Part shown: one piece after another, positions 1-8,574 of the stretch
Position numbering within the stretch: the stretch's first letter is position 1
Layout of the letters: the number at the start of each line of letters is the position of its first letter
NCBI GenBank assembly: GCA_016713025.1
Contig: JADJPZ010000004.1
Span: 3,883,001-3,947,000, forward strand
Reading direction: 5' to 3'
Origin: Saprospiraceae bacterium
GTDB lineage: Bacteria; Bacteroidota; Bacteroidia; Chitinophagales; Saprospiraceae
Length of the DNA stretch: 64,000 bases
Made by a program: the position numbers and the translations under genes
The notes under the pieces: generated by a model
Databases searched by the model: none
Told to the model about the DNA's origin: nothing
What the model saw: only the letters and a program-made list of their open reading frames with translations

Positions 1-59
1 GTTTTCTTAGTTTCCGGATGTCTTGAATGATAGAATCATAATAAGATAAAACAGTGATT

Positions 60-1508
60 TTAAAACTCCGCATTGCCGGGGAATCTAGGGAACGGAATCA
101 CATCTCTGATATTGGTCATGCCCGTCACAAAAAGAACAAGGCGCTCAAATCCCAATCCAAATCCGGCATGAGGCACCGTACCAAATCTCCTGGTATCCAG
201 AAACCATGACATCTCCTCGGCTGGAATATGCATCTCATTCATGCGTCGGACTAAAAGGTCGAGTCTCTCCTCTCTCTGCGAGCCACCTATGATCTCGCCT
301 ATACCGGGGAATAAAATATCCATAGCTGACACAGTCGGACCTGGTACTCCATCTTTTGGATCGTCCTGTCGCATATAAAATGCCTTTATATCGGCTGGAT
401 AATTGGTCAGGATGACGGGTTTTTTGAAATGTTTTTCTACCAGATATCTTTCATGCTCTGACTGAAGGTCTGCTCCCCATTTTTCGATAGGATACTGGAA
501 TTTTCCTTTTTTATTAGGGGTCGAATTTTTAAGTATTTCAATGGCTTCTGTATATGTCAATCGTTCAAACGGATGCTCCAGACAGAATTTTAGTTTTTCG
601 ATCAGTGTCATCTCTGATCGCTCTGCTTGTGGTTTGGTCTTTTCGTCATCGATGAGTCTTTGCTCCAAAAATGCCAGATCTTCCACACAGTGATCAAGGG
701 CATACTGAATCAGAAACTTCAACATATCTTCAGCAAGATCCATATTGTCATGGAGATCATTGAAGGCTACCTCGGGTTCCATCATCCAAAACTCAGCTAG
801 ATGTCGTGGGGTATTGGATTTTTCGGCGCGGAAAGTTGGTCCAAAAGTATAAACACTACCCAAAGCCAGTGCAGCCAACTCAGCTTCCAGCTGTCCCGAA
901 ACCGTGAGATTGGTCGCCTTGCCGAAGAAATCCTCTTTGTAATTGATGCTACCGTCATCGTTTTGTGGTAGTTTATTCAAATCCAAAGTGGTCACTTGAA
1001 ACATCTCTCCTGCACCTTCGGCATCACTACCTGTAATGATAGGAGAGTGCACATTGACAAAATCACGATCATTAAAAAACTTGTGAATCCCATAAAAAAG
1101 AGTTTGTTTCACTCTGGATATAGCACTGAATGTGTTGGTCCTGAATCTCAGGTGGGCAATTTCTCTTAAAAACTCCAGGCTATGTTTTTTCGGCTGCAGA
1201 GGATATATTTCAGGATCGCAGTCTCCCAGAATGTGTATTTTTTCAGCTACCAACTCCACTGTCTGCCCCTTGCCCTGAGAAGCTATCAGCTTTCCTTCTA
1301 TGTGCAAAGCAGCACCGGTGGTTATTCTTTTAAGCAATGCCGCATCCCAGTTTTCAAAATCAACCACTACCTGTAGGTTTGCAAGACAAGATCCATCATT
1401 GAGGGCTATAAACTGGTTATTTCTGAAGGTACGGACCCAACCCATGACCGTATATTGCCTTGATGTTGCCACTGTGAAAATATCTTTTATTCGGGTTCTC
1501 TTAGCCAT
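60..1508 (-). CDS. asnS: Asparaginyl-tRNA synthetase
   Basis: Charges tRNA-Asn with asparagine in the cytoplasm. The 482-residue product has the class IIb layout: an N-terminal OB-fold anticodon-binding domain (about residues 1-110, with GWVRTFRNN and LNDGS) followed by the class II catalytic domain. Motif 2 is visible as TFRAEKSNTPRHLAEFWMMEPE-like sequence from about residue 225, and motif 3 as GFGLGFERLVLF near residue 450. The EFWMMEPE wording, rather than an Asp-specific EF.QIDxE, favours AsnRS over AspRS. Length is normal for bacterial AsnRS. The start ATG at 1508 gives MAKRTRIKDIF, a usual beginning. It is transcribed alone; the next gene is divergent. Confidence 0.96.
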   Translation of the reverse strand: MAKRTRIKDIFTVATSRQYTVMGWVRTFRNNQFIALNDGSCLANLQVVVDFENWDAALLKRITTGAALHIEGKLIASQGKGQTVELVAEKIHILGDCDPEIYPLQPKKHSLEFLREIAHLRFRTNTFSAISRVKQTLFYGIHKFFNDRDFVNVHSPIITGSDAEGAGEMFQVTTLDLNKLPQNDDGSINYKEDFFGKATNLTVSGQLEAELAALALGSVYTFGPTFRAEKSNTPRHLAEFWMMEPEVAFNDLHDNMDLAEDMLKFLIQYALDHCVEDLAFLEQRLIDDEKTKPQAERSEMTLIEKLKFCLEHPFERLTYTEAIEILKNSTPNKKGKFQYPIEKWGADLQSEHERYLVEKHFKKPVILTNYPADIKAFYMRQDDPKDGVPGPTVSAMDILFPGIGEIIGGSQREERLDLLVRRMNEMHIPAEEMSWFLDTRRFGTVPHAGFGLGFERLVLFVTGMTNIRDVIPFPRFPGNAEF

Positions 1509-1897
1509 AAGTCAATTACTTTATATTTAAATAAGGGGGCAAAAGTACGATATTTCAGGAATATAATAATGGGTACACTTTTGTATTTGACTGATTTCAT
1601 TTCAATGTCGTTTAGATAAGGAATTTTTCTTTGTTTTTCCCTATCTAAATCTTTCCCTTACAAAGGAAAGACTTCTTAAAGATGTCTTAACTAAACGACA
1701 TTGGATTTAATTTTCTTTAGACACCATTACATTCTTCGACTTTATATAAAAAAGCAATGGGTGTAAGGAATATAGTATCGCAGAATGATAATTTTTTGGT
1801 ATATAATAATTAGATATTAATATTAATTGCATATATTTGTCTTACAATTGGACACAGAACAGAATATTTATTAATCAACTTTAAAATATTTTCTATT
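1509..1897. other. Intergenic region with a small inverted-repeat element and promoter of the next gene
   Basis: This stretch between the divergent asnS and the 127-residue membrane protein gene holds an inverted-repeat element (listed separately, 1604-1702). Further right, TATATTTG near 1831-1838 fits the Bacteroidota -7 consensus TAnnTTTG and could serve the downstream gene, but I see no convincing -33 partner at the usual distance. No coding sequence is supported. Confidence 0.5.
1604..1702. repeat. 99-bp inverted-repeat (MITE-like) element
   Basis: The left end AATGTCGTTTAGATAAG is matched by the reverse complement of the right end, AATGTCGTTTAGTTAAG, at 15 of 17 positions. The interior is T-rich (GGAATTTTTCTTTGTTTTT). 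A shorter relative of the left half lies at 39059-39102, so this is a dispersed element and not a terminator. No coding capacity. Confidence 0.6.
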
Positions 1898-2281
1898 ATG
1901 AGTGCAAAAAACCTTATTATCAGCAGTGTTGTAGGCAGCTTAGTCTACTTTTTATTAGGATGGGTATTTTACGGTATGTTATTTACAAATATATACCCTC
2001 CTTCAGACAACCAAAATATGGTATTTGTATATTTGGGATGCCTTACATTTTGTGTCCTGGTATCTTATATTTTTCTACAGTGGGCAGGTATCAGTGATCT
2101 GACATCAGGAGCAAAAGCAGGAGGTATCATCGGTTTGCTTTACGGTGCCGGCATGAATTTTTTCATGTATTCCAATATGGCGGCAAATTATCAGAATATA
2201 ATTACCGACATCATTATAAATGCTGTTATGGGAGCCATAACCGGTGCAGTGATTGCTCTGGTGATCGGTAAAATCAAATAA
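1898..2281 (+). CDS. Small four-helix membrane protein, DUF1761-like
   Basis: The 127-residue product is almost entirely hydrophobic, with four predicted membrane helices (about residues 5-27, 42-62, 76-94 and 102-124) joined by short loops. The order and the GWxxYGxLF-like stretch after helix 1 resemble DUF1761 proteins, for which no function is established. It starts at an ATG 15-20 bases after an A/T-rich leader typical of Bacteroidota. It has no operon partner: asnS is divergent and the next gene is convergent. The family assignment is from memory of the pattern and is tentative; that it is a real membrane protein gene is well supported by length and composition. Confidence 0.75.
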   Translation: MSAKNLIISSVVGSLVYFLLGWVFYGMLFTNIYPPSDNQNMVFVYLGCLTFCVLVSYIFLQWAGISDLTSGAKAGGIIGLLYGAGMNFFMYSNMAANYQNIITDIIINAVMGAITGAVIALVIGKIK

Positions 2282-2321
2282 TATTTCCCTGTTTATTTGA
2301 TTTAGATCAGGATAAGCAATA

Positions 2322-2858
2322 TCAGGATCCTATTTTTGATTTGACCTCCTCTATGAGTTGGTCAAAGGATGTTTTGTACTCTGTGTGAACAATTCCTGAA
2401 TCTTCATTAAAGTTTTTATGGAATTCGGGCAATGAAAAAGTAGCCACGACATTTGCATCATGGAATGGGAATCTGTTGCTTGCAATTTCCAAAACGGTTT
2501 TACCACCTCTTGCACCTGATGATGTGGCCATCAGGATGACAGGCCTACCCTGAAATGTCTTTGAATTGACCCTTGATGCCCAGTCAAATACGTTTTTAAA
2601 TGCTGTACTATAGCTGCCATTATGTTCCGCGAGAGAGATTATTATCAAATCAGATGCTCCCAGTAGGTGCACAAACTCTTTGGCCATCTGCGGTTGTCCC
2701 GACTGAGCCTCCCGATCCACCGAAAATATTGGCATCTCAAAATCATTGAGATCGATCAAACTAATGTCTGCGTTTTCAAAAAATGAAGCCGTGTAGGCAG
2801 CAAGTTTTTTATTGATACTGTTTTTGCTATTACTAGCTCCGAATGCAAGTATTTTCAT
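2322..2858 (-). CDS. NADPH-dependent FMN reductase-like flavoprotein
   Basis: The 178-residue product has a flavodoxin-like fold: the N-terminal strand and phosphate loop MKILAFGASNSKNSINKKLA, which binds the FMN phosphate, and the typical middle motif HNGSYSTAFKNVFDWASR, equivalent to the YNGSxPGxLKNAxDW signature of the FMN_red family, which forms the flavin and dimer contacts. GARGG follows near residue 115. Such enzymes reduce FMN, quinones or azo compounds with NAD(P)H in the cytoplasm; the true substrate cannot be read from sequence. It is convergent with the membrane protein gene and monocistronic. Confidence 0.88.
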   Translation of the reverse strand: MKILAFGASNSKNSINKKLAAYTASFFENADISLIDLNDFEMPIFSVDREAQSGQPQMAKEFVHLLGASDLIIISLAEHNGSYSTAFKNVFDWASRVNSKTFQGRPVILMATSSGARGGKTVLEIASNRFPFHDANVVATFSLPEFHKNFNEDSGIVHTEYKTSFDQLIEEVKSKIGS

Positions 2859-3051
2859 TAAGACAAAAATAAAAAGTCAAAAATTTAATTTATAACATTT
2901 GTTGTAACATATAAATGCAAAAGATGTTTGCGTCATGTATCAATCAAACCCAAGCATTTAAAAATAATTTATCATGCCATAAAATAAATTTATAAAAAGT
3001 TTTTTATTTTCAAAATAACAGATATTTTTGTCCGAAATTAAATCTTGTGAT

Positions 3052-4455
3052 ATGAAAACGAAAAAATTATTTTATCTATTATTGGTTTTTACCGGGTTGA
3101 TGTTTAGCATTTCTTCTTGTAAAAAAGATACAACAGATGAGCAGCAAGAAACCACTTTTAAGGCAGTAAATAAGTTTGATCATGCTGTAGCTCACGAATG
3201 GAATAGTCTATTTCTGGAAATAGAGAGACATGCAGCGGGATACAGACCATGTCCGACAGCTGACGTTTTGGGTTATATCGGACTCTCCGCTTATGAAGCC
3301 TGTATTACTGGGATGCCTGAATATGCATCATTGGCACATTTATATAGCGGCCTGAGCGTACCTGGTGTACAGCCAAACCAGGAGTATCACTGGCCGACGG
3401 TAGTGAATGCATCCAACAATTTCCTATACAGTAGATTGTTTCCAGATGTAGACCCTTCTCAATTCAGCAAAATAAAGTCTCTGAATGAAAAAAATGAAAA
3501 AATATTTTTAGATGAAGCAGGACAGGAAACATTTTACAGATCAAAAAATCACGGAGAAGCAGTTGCGGCTGGAATTTGGGAATGGATGAAAGGAGATGTG
3601 GCCACTTTTGCAGGATACAAAGATCCGTTCAAAGAAAATGTATGGAGAGAAAAAAGAAATGAAAAAGGGGCTTGGATACCTACAGTACCGGGACCAGGAG
3701 AAGGTATGTTTCCTTTCTGGCATAAAGCAAGAACCCTTGCCATAAAATCCGACCTCAGAGTATGCCGCCATTACAAAGATTATGTAGGTGAATACAGTGA
3801 TAAACCGGGTTCTCCGTTATATACACAGGCACTGGAAGTCATGGTGCAAAACACGCCGTCTCTTTCATATCAGACAGAATGGGTAGGTGAATTCTGGAGT
3901 GATGATTTGCTTGGCTTGACTTTTAGTCCACCATCCAGATGGATCGCCATTGCTGATCAGGTTGTAGTAAATGAAAAGGCAAACCTTGAAGATGCATTAT
4001 TGGTAAACACAAAAGTGGGTATCGCACTGCATGATGCAGCCGTAGGCGCATGGACTTCCAAATATGTGTATAATCTTGAAAGACCTGAAACTTACATAAA
4101 AAGACTGATAGATCCTAACTGGGAACCCAACCTCGACAATCCGCTGACTGGTGACAGAGGTATCTCTCCTTCATTTCCAGCGTACCCATCAGGACACGCT
4201 ACTTTTGGAGCTGCAGCTGCTGAAGCCATTGCCAGTGTTTTTGGCTACTCATATGGTATGACTGATAATTGTCACCGAAACAGATCTGAATTTTCAGGAT
4301 ATCCACGCACTTTCAGCAGTTTTTATGAAATGGCGCTGGAGAATGCATGGTCCAGAGTTCCACTAGGAGTGCATTACAGAATGGATGCTGAGGAAGGTAT
4401 GAGATATGGAACAGAAATCGGAAGAGCAGTCAATAAATTGCCTTGGAAAAAATAA
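3052..4455 (+). CDS. Vanadium-dependent haloperoxidase / PAP2-like lipoprotein
   Basis: The reading frame is open from a TTG at 3028, but the ATG at 3052 begins a proper lipoprotein signal, MKTKKLFYLLLVFTGLMF, followed by SISSC with the acylated cysteine, so I chose that start. The C-terminal half has the three vanadate- or phosphate-binding motifs of the haloperoxidase/PAP2 superfamily: KYVYNLERP (K-x6-RP), PAYPSGHATFG (PSGH with the catalytic His) and SRVPLGVHYRMD (SRxxxGxHxxxD). This fits a membrane-anchored enzyme that either oxidises halides with peroxide or removes phosphate; sequence alone does not separate them. It is a single gene ended by a strong hairpin terminator. Confidence 0.9.
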   Translation: MKTKKLFYLLLVFTGLMFSISSCKKDTTDEQQETTFKAVNKFDHAVAHEWNSLFLEIERHAAGYRPCPTADVLGYIGLSAYEACITGMPEYASLAHLYSGLSVPGVQPNQEYHWPTVVNASNNFLYSRLFPDVDPSQFSKIKSLNEKNEKIFLDEAGQETFYRSKNHGEAVAAGIWEWMKGDVATFAGYKDPFKENVWREKRNEKGAWIPTVPGPGEGMFPFWHKARTLAIKSDLRVCRHYKDYVGEYSDKPGSPLYTQALEVMVQNTPSLSYQTEWVGEFWSDDLLGLTFSPPSRWIAIADQVVVNEKANLEDALLVNTKVGIALHDAAVGAWTSKYVYNLERPETYIKRLIDPNWEPNLDNPLTGDRGISPSFPAYPSGHATFGAAAAEAIASVFGYSYGMTDNCHRNRSEFSGYPRTFSSFYEMALENAWSRVPLGVHYRMDAEEGMRYGTEIGRAVNKLPWKK

Positions 4456-4473
4456 CTTTTCATTGATGTGATT

Positions 4474-4507
4474 CGAAGGCCATTCAAATGAGTGGCCTTC
4501 GTTTTTT
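4474..4507 (+). terminator. Rho-independent terminator of the haloperoxidase gene
   Basis: CGAAGGCCA at 4474-4482 pairs perfectly with TGGCCTTCG at 4493-4501 across a 10-base loop and is followed by six T residues. It starts 19 bases after the stop codon. Confidence 0.85.
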
Positions 4508-4527
4508 ACAACATGTACATTTAAAAA

Positions 4528-5598
4528 TTAACAGCCAAAATTGGTTTTTGCCAAAATCAACCTATCGCCCGAAATAATATACCTGAAAGACATATTAGGT
4601 TCTTTATCGGTGATATTTAAGATATTTTTCCAGGTAAGACCATTGTCATCAGATCGCATCAGGCTGTTTTTAGTATCGTAGTATAATTTGTTTTTATGAA
4701 TAAATACTGATTGGATTCCTTGTTTGTTTTTTAGAACACTCTCTGCCGGGTGATTTGCCCAGGTTTTTCCGTTGTCATCTGAGTAAACCAGCATATTTCC
4801 AGGTTCAGTTGACATAAAAGATGGAGTGGAAGACATTCTTTTAAAGACATAAAGTGTATTCCCTTCTTTAAACATTTGTACGGAATTGTCATCATTGCTT
4901 TGCATACCTATTTTGTCCTGTAGTGATTTTATGGGTGACCATGATTTCCCTTCATCATCAGACATATGAATGCCGTTTATCCCGATGACCATTAAGGCAT
5001 TATTGTGTATCAGGATATTGTTTGCAAATCCGTATTGAAATTTTCTGTCCCAGCTTTTGCCCTTATCGTCCGAGCTGTACACGCCAAATTGAGTTGCCAT
5101 AAAAAGATTTCCCTTAGAATCTTCTACAATTTTACTTATGCCGTGTACACCTTCAGGGGTAGTGACAGGTTGCCAGTAACCTGCATTGTTTTGTTTTCTG
5201 AGTAAACCAATACCATAAACGTGACTATACAATCCTGAGGAGCAAGAAAACATATCAGAGACCCAGTTTTCATCTATTGGTTTTTGATTGATCAGGGCAG
5301 TCATTAGATTTTCTTGCTCTGCATTTGCAGATGACGACATATTTATTTTATAGATTTCTGCTTTTTCTGTTCCAATAAACAGGTTGTTTTGATCGCTGCT
5401 CAGAGACATAATTTTCAAGTCCTTGGGAAGGTAACCATCCATTGAATTCCAGGTCTCTCCCTGATTATCCGATATTATGACCTGATCTTTAAAATTATAA
5501 GGTTTGACTTCTTTTGTGGTGATTTCTTCCTGACGATCACCGGATGCACAATTGAAAAACAAGATAGTTGATAATAAAATACTGTAAAACATTTTCAT
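4528..5598 (-). CDS. BNR/sialidase-like repeat lipoprotein
   Basis: The ATG at 5598 gives MKMFYSILLSTILFFNCASG, a lipoprotein signal with cysteine in a plausible lipobox; an upstream in-frame ATG at 5625 would add nine residues before it and is less likely. The mature part repeats Asp-box-type motifs: SDNQGETW, SDDKGKSW, SDDEGKSW, SDDNGKTW and SDDNGLTW, each closing a beta hairpin, as in sialidase or photosystem-stability (YCF48-like) propellers. No catalytic Arg triad or FRIP motif is obvious, so a binding or scaffold propeller on the cell surface is more likely than a sialidase. It is divergent from the ToxR-like regulator gene, with about 140 bp between them. Confidence 0.8.
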   Translation of the reverse strand: MKMFYSILLSTILFFNCASGDRQEEITTKEVKPYNFKDQVIISDNQGETWNSMDGYLPKDLKIMSLSSDQNNLFIGTEKAEIYKINMSSSANAEQENLMTALINQKPIDENWVSDMFSCSSGLYSHVYGIGLLRKQNNAGYWQPVTTPEGVHGISKIVEDSKGNLFMATQFGVYSSDDKGKSWDRKFQYGFANNILIHNNALMVIGINGIHMSDDEGKSWSPIKSLQDKIGMQSNDDNSVQMFKEGNTLYVFKRMSSTPSFMSTEPGNMLVYSDDNGKTWANHPAESVLKNKQGIQSVFIHKNKLYYDTKNSLMRSDDNGLTWKNILNITDKEPNMSFRYIISGDRLILAKTNFGC

Positions 5599-5735
5599 TT
5601 TATTTAATTTATGGATTAATAACATTGCAAAAATAACGCTGAAGGACCTTGTGTTAGCCTATAAATATGGTAACTTTTTAGTAAATAATGGTAAAGTACA
5701 CCATTTACAAGGGATAATTCGAGTAATTTTGTGCC

Positions 5736-6554
5736 ATGTCTACTAAAATACATTTAGGTTTTTATCTTTTGTTTCTGCTTTCCAATACATTGGTTGGAAG
5801 TTCTGAAAAAAAAGAACTGCAAGTAGTCCTACGTCAGATAGGTCACAGAGTATTACATTCGAGTGGTGATTCCACTTCGAGAGTTTTGCCTGTAGAATCA
5901 AAAAATGAAAATACATATGTGATTTCTTTTGACAAACCCATTTACGTCTCTTCAGATTCGTTGTACAATATTGTAGAACATGAATTGGGAAGAATAGGTA
6001 TCGGCGATTTCATAACCGAATTAAAAGGGTGTAATACTGAAAATGTGGTCCTATCATTTCTGTACAGCCAATCTTTAGATAGTATTACACCTTGTGGTGG
6101 AAGAAACATTCCGAAAGGGTGCTATACTGTTGAGATTACAATGCTCAAAAAAGAAAATCGGCTTTGGCTGGCATGGTTATTTCCTTTGATTTTGATACCA
6201 CTGTTGTACATTTATTACCGAAAAACAAAAAAACATTCTTCGGAGACACTCTCCAAATTATTGGCAGTCGGCACATATAGGTTTGATATAAAGAACAGAG
6301 AGCTTTTGCACATTGCACATAAAGAATCACTGACAGAAAAAGAAGCTAAACTCTTGTCCATTTTGTTGGCGGGCATCAATGAGATTCAAAACAGGGATTA
6401 TCTTATGACTGAGATTTGGACTGATAGCGGGATTATGGATGTGCCCAAAAACCTGGATGTGTTAGTATCCAAACTAAGAAAAAAACTGAGTCTGGATGAA
6501 AATATCAAAATCACCAATGTGCATGGAGTGGGGTACAAATTGGAAATCAATTGA
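5736..6554 (+). CDS. Membrane-bound one-component regulator with OmpR-type DNA-binding domain (ToxR-like)
   Basis: The 272-residue product reads signal peptide (about 1-21), periplasmic sensor domain (22-142), one membrane helix (about 143-161, LWLAWLFPLILIPLLYIYY), then a cytoplasmic OmpR/PhoB-type winged helix (about 180-272). In the last part, SLTEKEAKLLSILL, the loop with RDYLMTEIW, the recognition helix region KNLDVLVSKLRKKL and the wing INVHGVGYKL-type ending are all present. No receiver or kinase domain exists. The order is the reverse of ToxR, with the DNA-binding domain at the C terminus and the sensor outside, as found in several Bacteroidota proteins. Two cysteines (about C120, C129) could form a periplasmic disulfide. 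It likely controls the divergent propeller lipoprotein or itself; that is inference. Confidence 0.8.
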   Translation: MSTKIHLGFYLLFLLSNTLVGSSEKKELQVVLRQIGHRVLHSSGDSTSRVLPVESKNENTYVISFDKPIYVSSDSLYNIVEHELGRIGIGDFITELKGCNTENVVLSFLYSQSLDSITPCGGRNIPKGCYTVEITMLKKENRLWLAWLFPLILIPLLYIYYRKTKKHSSETLSKLLAVGTYRFDIKNRELLHIAHKESLTEKEAKLLSILLAGINEIQNRDYLMTEIWTDSGIMDVPKNLDVLVSKLRKKLSLDENIKITNVHGVGYKLEIN

Positions 6555-6571
6555 GAGATGAACTATTTACT

Positions 6572-7243
6572 TTATGACAATATCTCCCCATCCCTCATCT
6601 CAATAACCCTGTCACTATTTCTGGCGAATTCTTCATCGTGTGTGACAGAAATGATCGTCTGGCCGAAGCTTCTTGTTAGTTCCCTAAAAGTATCAAAAAC
6701 TATGGCTGAATTTTTGCTATCCAGATTGCCGGTAGGTTCATCGCACATGATGATGTGTGGATCGTTGATAAGTGCCCGGGCTATCGCCACCCTTTGTTGC
6801 TGACCACCAGAAAGTTTGCTGGCCGGCTTTAGTGCCTGATCTTTGAGCCCAAGGATTTCAAGTTTCTGGTAGGCGCGTTCTTCTATTTCTTTTGTTGAAT
6901 ATTTCCCTAATTTCAAAGCTGGAATCATGATGTTTTTAAGACACGTAAATTCTTGAAGTAGGTAATGAAACTGAAAAACGAAGCCGATTTTATTATTACG
7001 CAATGTAGCAAGGTCATCAAGGCTCAAACCAGTAATTTGTTCGCCATCGATTCTGAGATTTCCTTCATACTCCGTATCCATCGTAGATAAGATGTATAAT
7101 AGTGTGGACTTACCACTGCCAGACTTGCCTATCATGCTGAGAAACTCTCCTTTTTTGACACTAAAGGAAATGTTTTTCAAGACCTGAAATTCTACAGGAT
7201 CGTGGAAAAATTTATTGATATTATTTGTTTCGAGAATATTCAT
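6572..7243 (-). CDS. ABC transporter ATP-binding subunit (LolD/MacB type)
   Basis: Hydrolyses ATP to drive the neighbouring FtsX-type permease. Walker A GKSGSGKS, Q-loop region FQFHYLLQEFTCLKNI, signature LSGGQQQR, Walker B IIMCDEPTGNLD and H-loop TH are all intact. The length and the DEPTGNLD wording are those of the LolD/FtsE/MacB branch. The frame is open to an ATG at 7300, but residues 1-19 of that longer form derive mostly from tandem repeats, whereas the ATG at 7243 follows AAGGAA and gives MNILETNNINKFF, the normal start of the family, so 7243 is preferred. It is the last gene of the efflux operon. Confidence 0.9.
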   Translation of the reverse strand: MNILETNNINKFFHDPVEFQVLKNISFSVKKGEFLSMIGKSGSGKSTLLYILSTMDTEYEGNLRIDGEQITGLSLDDLATLRNNKIGFVFQFHYLLQEFTCLKNIMIPALKLGKYSTKEIEERAYQKLEILGLKDQALKPASKLSGGQQQRVAIARALINDPHIIMCDEPTGNLDSKNSAIVFDTFRELTRSFGQTIISVTHDEEFARNSDRVIEMRDGEILS

Positions 7244-7278
7244 TTCCTTGAATTGCTTGTTTATTAAGTCCATATTCA

Positions 7279-7341
7279 TCGTCATTCGGTTATTCGTCAT
7301 TCGGTTATTCGTCGTTCAGATTGTTCGTCATTCGGTTGTTC
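7279..7341. repeat. Four tandem copies of a 15-16 bp unit
   Basis: The unit TCGTCATTCGGTTAT occurs twice exactly and twice with changes between the permease stop codon and the preferred ATPase start. It may alter the spacing of the ATPase gene in the operon mRNA by slippage. If translation began at 7300, the repeats would be partly coding. Confidence 0.7.
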
Positions 7342-7344
7342 AAA

Positions 7345-8571
7345 TTACTTTCTAAATATGGATACCGGATCTACCTGTGCGGCTTTTCTGGCCGGAAGGT
7401 ATCCTGCAAAGAATGTGATGATCATGCCTACTATGACTCCTTGTGCAAATTTTAAAGGTTCATAATCAATCGGAAAGTAACCAATATCTCCTCCCACATA
7501 CACTTTCTTAAGTAGTGTAACCATAACAACAGCCATACCCATACCTCCTAAGACCCCCATCAAACCAATGGAAAGTGCCTGGGTAAGAAATATTCGAACG
7601 ACATCTGCCCCCTTGAAACCCATGGCTTTTAGGATGGCAATGTCATTGATTTTTTGGGTTACGGTCATGTTAAGTATATTGTAAATGCCAAAACCTGCCA
7701 CTATCAATAGTGTAGTTGATACAAACCCTATGACTATGCGCCTCATTCTGAATGCCGCCATTAAAGTTTCATTGGCTTGTTTCCAACTTTCGGATTTATA
7801 CCCTGTGAGTTGAGTTAAGTCAGAAGCGATAACATCAGCATTCTCAGGATCGATTGCATTGACATTGATGTCTGTAGTATAACTACTGTTTTCTTTTAGC
7901 AATTGCCGTGCTGCACTGAGGTGGATATAGCATTTTGATTTATCAATGATACTATTATTGGTTTTAAAAATGGCGACCACCGTAAAACTCTTTTGTACTC
8001 CCCGAGATGAAGAAATGCTGATATTATCACCCACAGTCAAACTTAGTTTTTCTGCCACACCACTTCCTATAGCAATATTGGATGTATTTCCATACATTTT
8101 GTCAAAACTGCCTTCTACAACAGTTGCCTTAATATTGAACATAAGGTCTGCCTGCTCTGGAATCACTCCAAAAGCTTGCCCTGGAATCTGAGACCTGCCA
8201 GTATTGTAAAAAATAGTGCTTGCCACTTGAGGAGTAATAAAAGTGACATTTTCATCCTGGCGAATCAGACTGATCACATCTTCAGGATTAATGATGGCAT
8301 TACTTGATGGAACAATTTTGGGATTAATGATGATAGATTTTTTATTGTCAAGATCTTTTACAAGAGGTTTGCTGACAGGTTCGTCTTTGTACACTCTGAT
8401 ATGAGGTGTATTTTTAAAAATTGATTCATTGGACACACGATCAAATCCCACCATCATACTATTCATAAAAATGTAAATAGACATGCCTAATACAACTCCC
8501 ATGACAGCAACGGCAGTCAATTTTTTATTGGTAAAAAGATAGGTGGAAGCTATGTCTGTGTTGATATTCAT
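7345..8571 (-). CDS. ABC transporter permease, FtsX/MacB-like
   Basis: The 408-residue inner-membrane protein has one N-terminal helix (about 16-36), a large periplasmic MacB-like core domain, and three C-terminal helices (about 280-302, 328-352 and 375-393), the FtsX permease layout. The ending PARKAAQVDPVSIFRK is typical. Together with the ATPase, the HlyD-like adaptor and TolC partner it would form a tripartite efflux pump of the MacAB/DevBCA kind, moving substrate from periplasm or inner membrane to the exterior. It begins 3 bp downstream of the adaptor gene. The substrate is unknown. Confidence 0.9.
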   Translation of the reverse strand: MNINTDIASTYLFTNKKLTAVAVMGVVLGMSIYIFMNSMMVGFDRVSNESIFKNTPHIRVYKDEPVSKPLVKDLDNKKSIIINPKIVPSSNAIINPEDVISLIRQDENVTFITPQVASTIFYNTGRSQIPGQAFGVIPEQADLMFNIKATVVEGSFDKMYGNTSNIAIGSGVAEKLSLTVGDNISISSSRGVQKSFTVVAIFKTNNSIIDKSKCYIHLSAARQLLKENSSYTTDINVNAIDPENADVIASDLTQLTGYKSESWKQANETLMAAFRMRRIVIGFVSTTLLIVAGFGIYNILNMTVTQKINDIAILKAMGFKGADVVRIFLTQALSIGLMGVLGGMGMAVVMVTLLKKVYVGGDIGYFPIDYEPLKFAQGVIVGMIITFFAGYLPARKAAQVDPVSIFRK

Positions 8572-8574
8572 GGC

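Noticed and set aside
4528..5598. A true sialidase
   Set aside because: Asp-box repeats are present, but the Arg triad, Tyr/Glu pair and FRIP motif are not evident.
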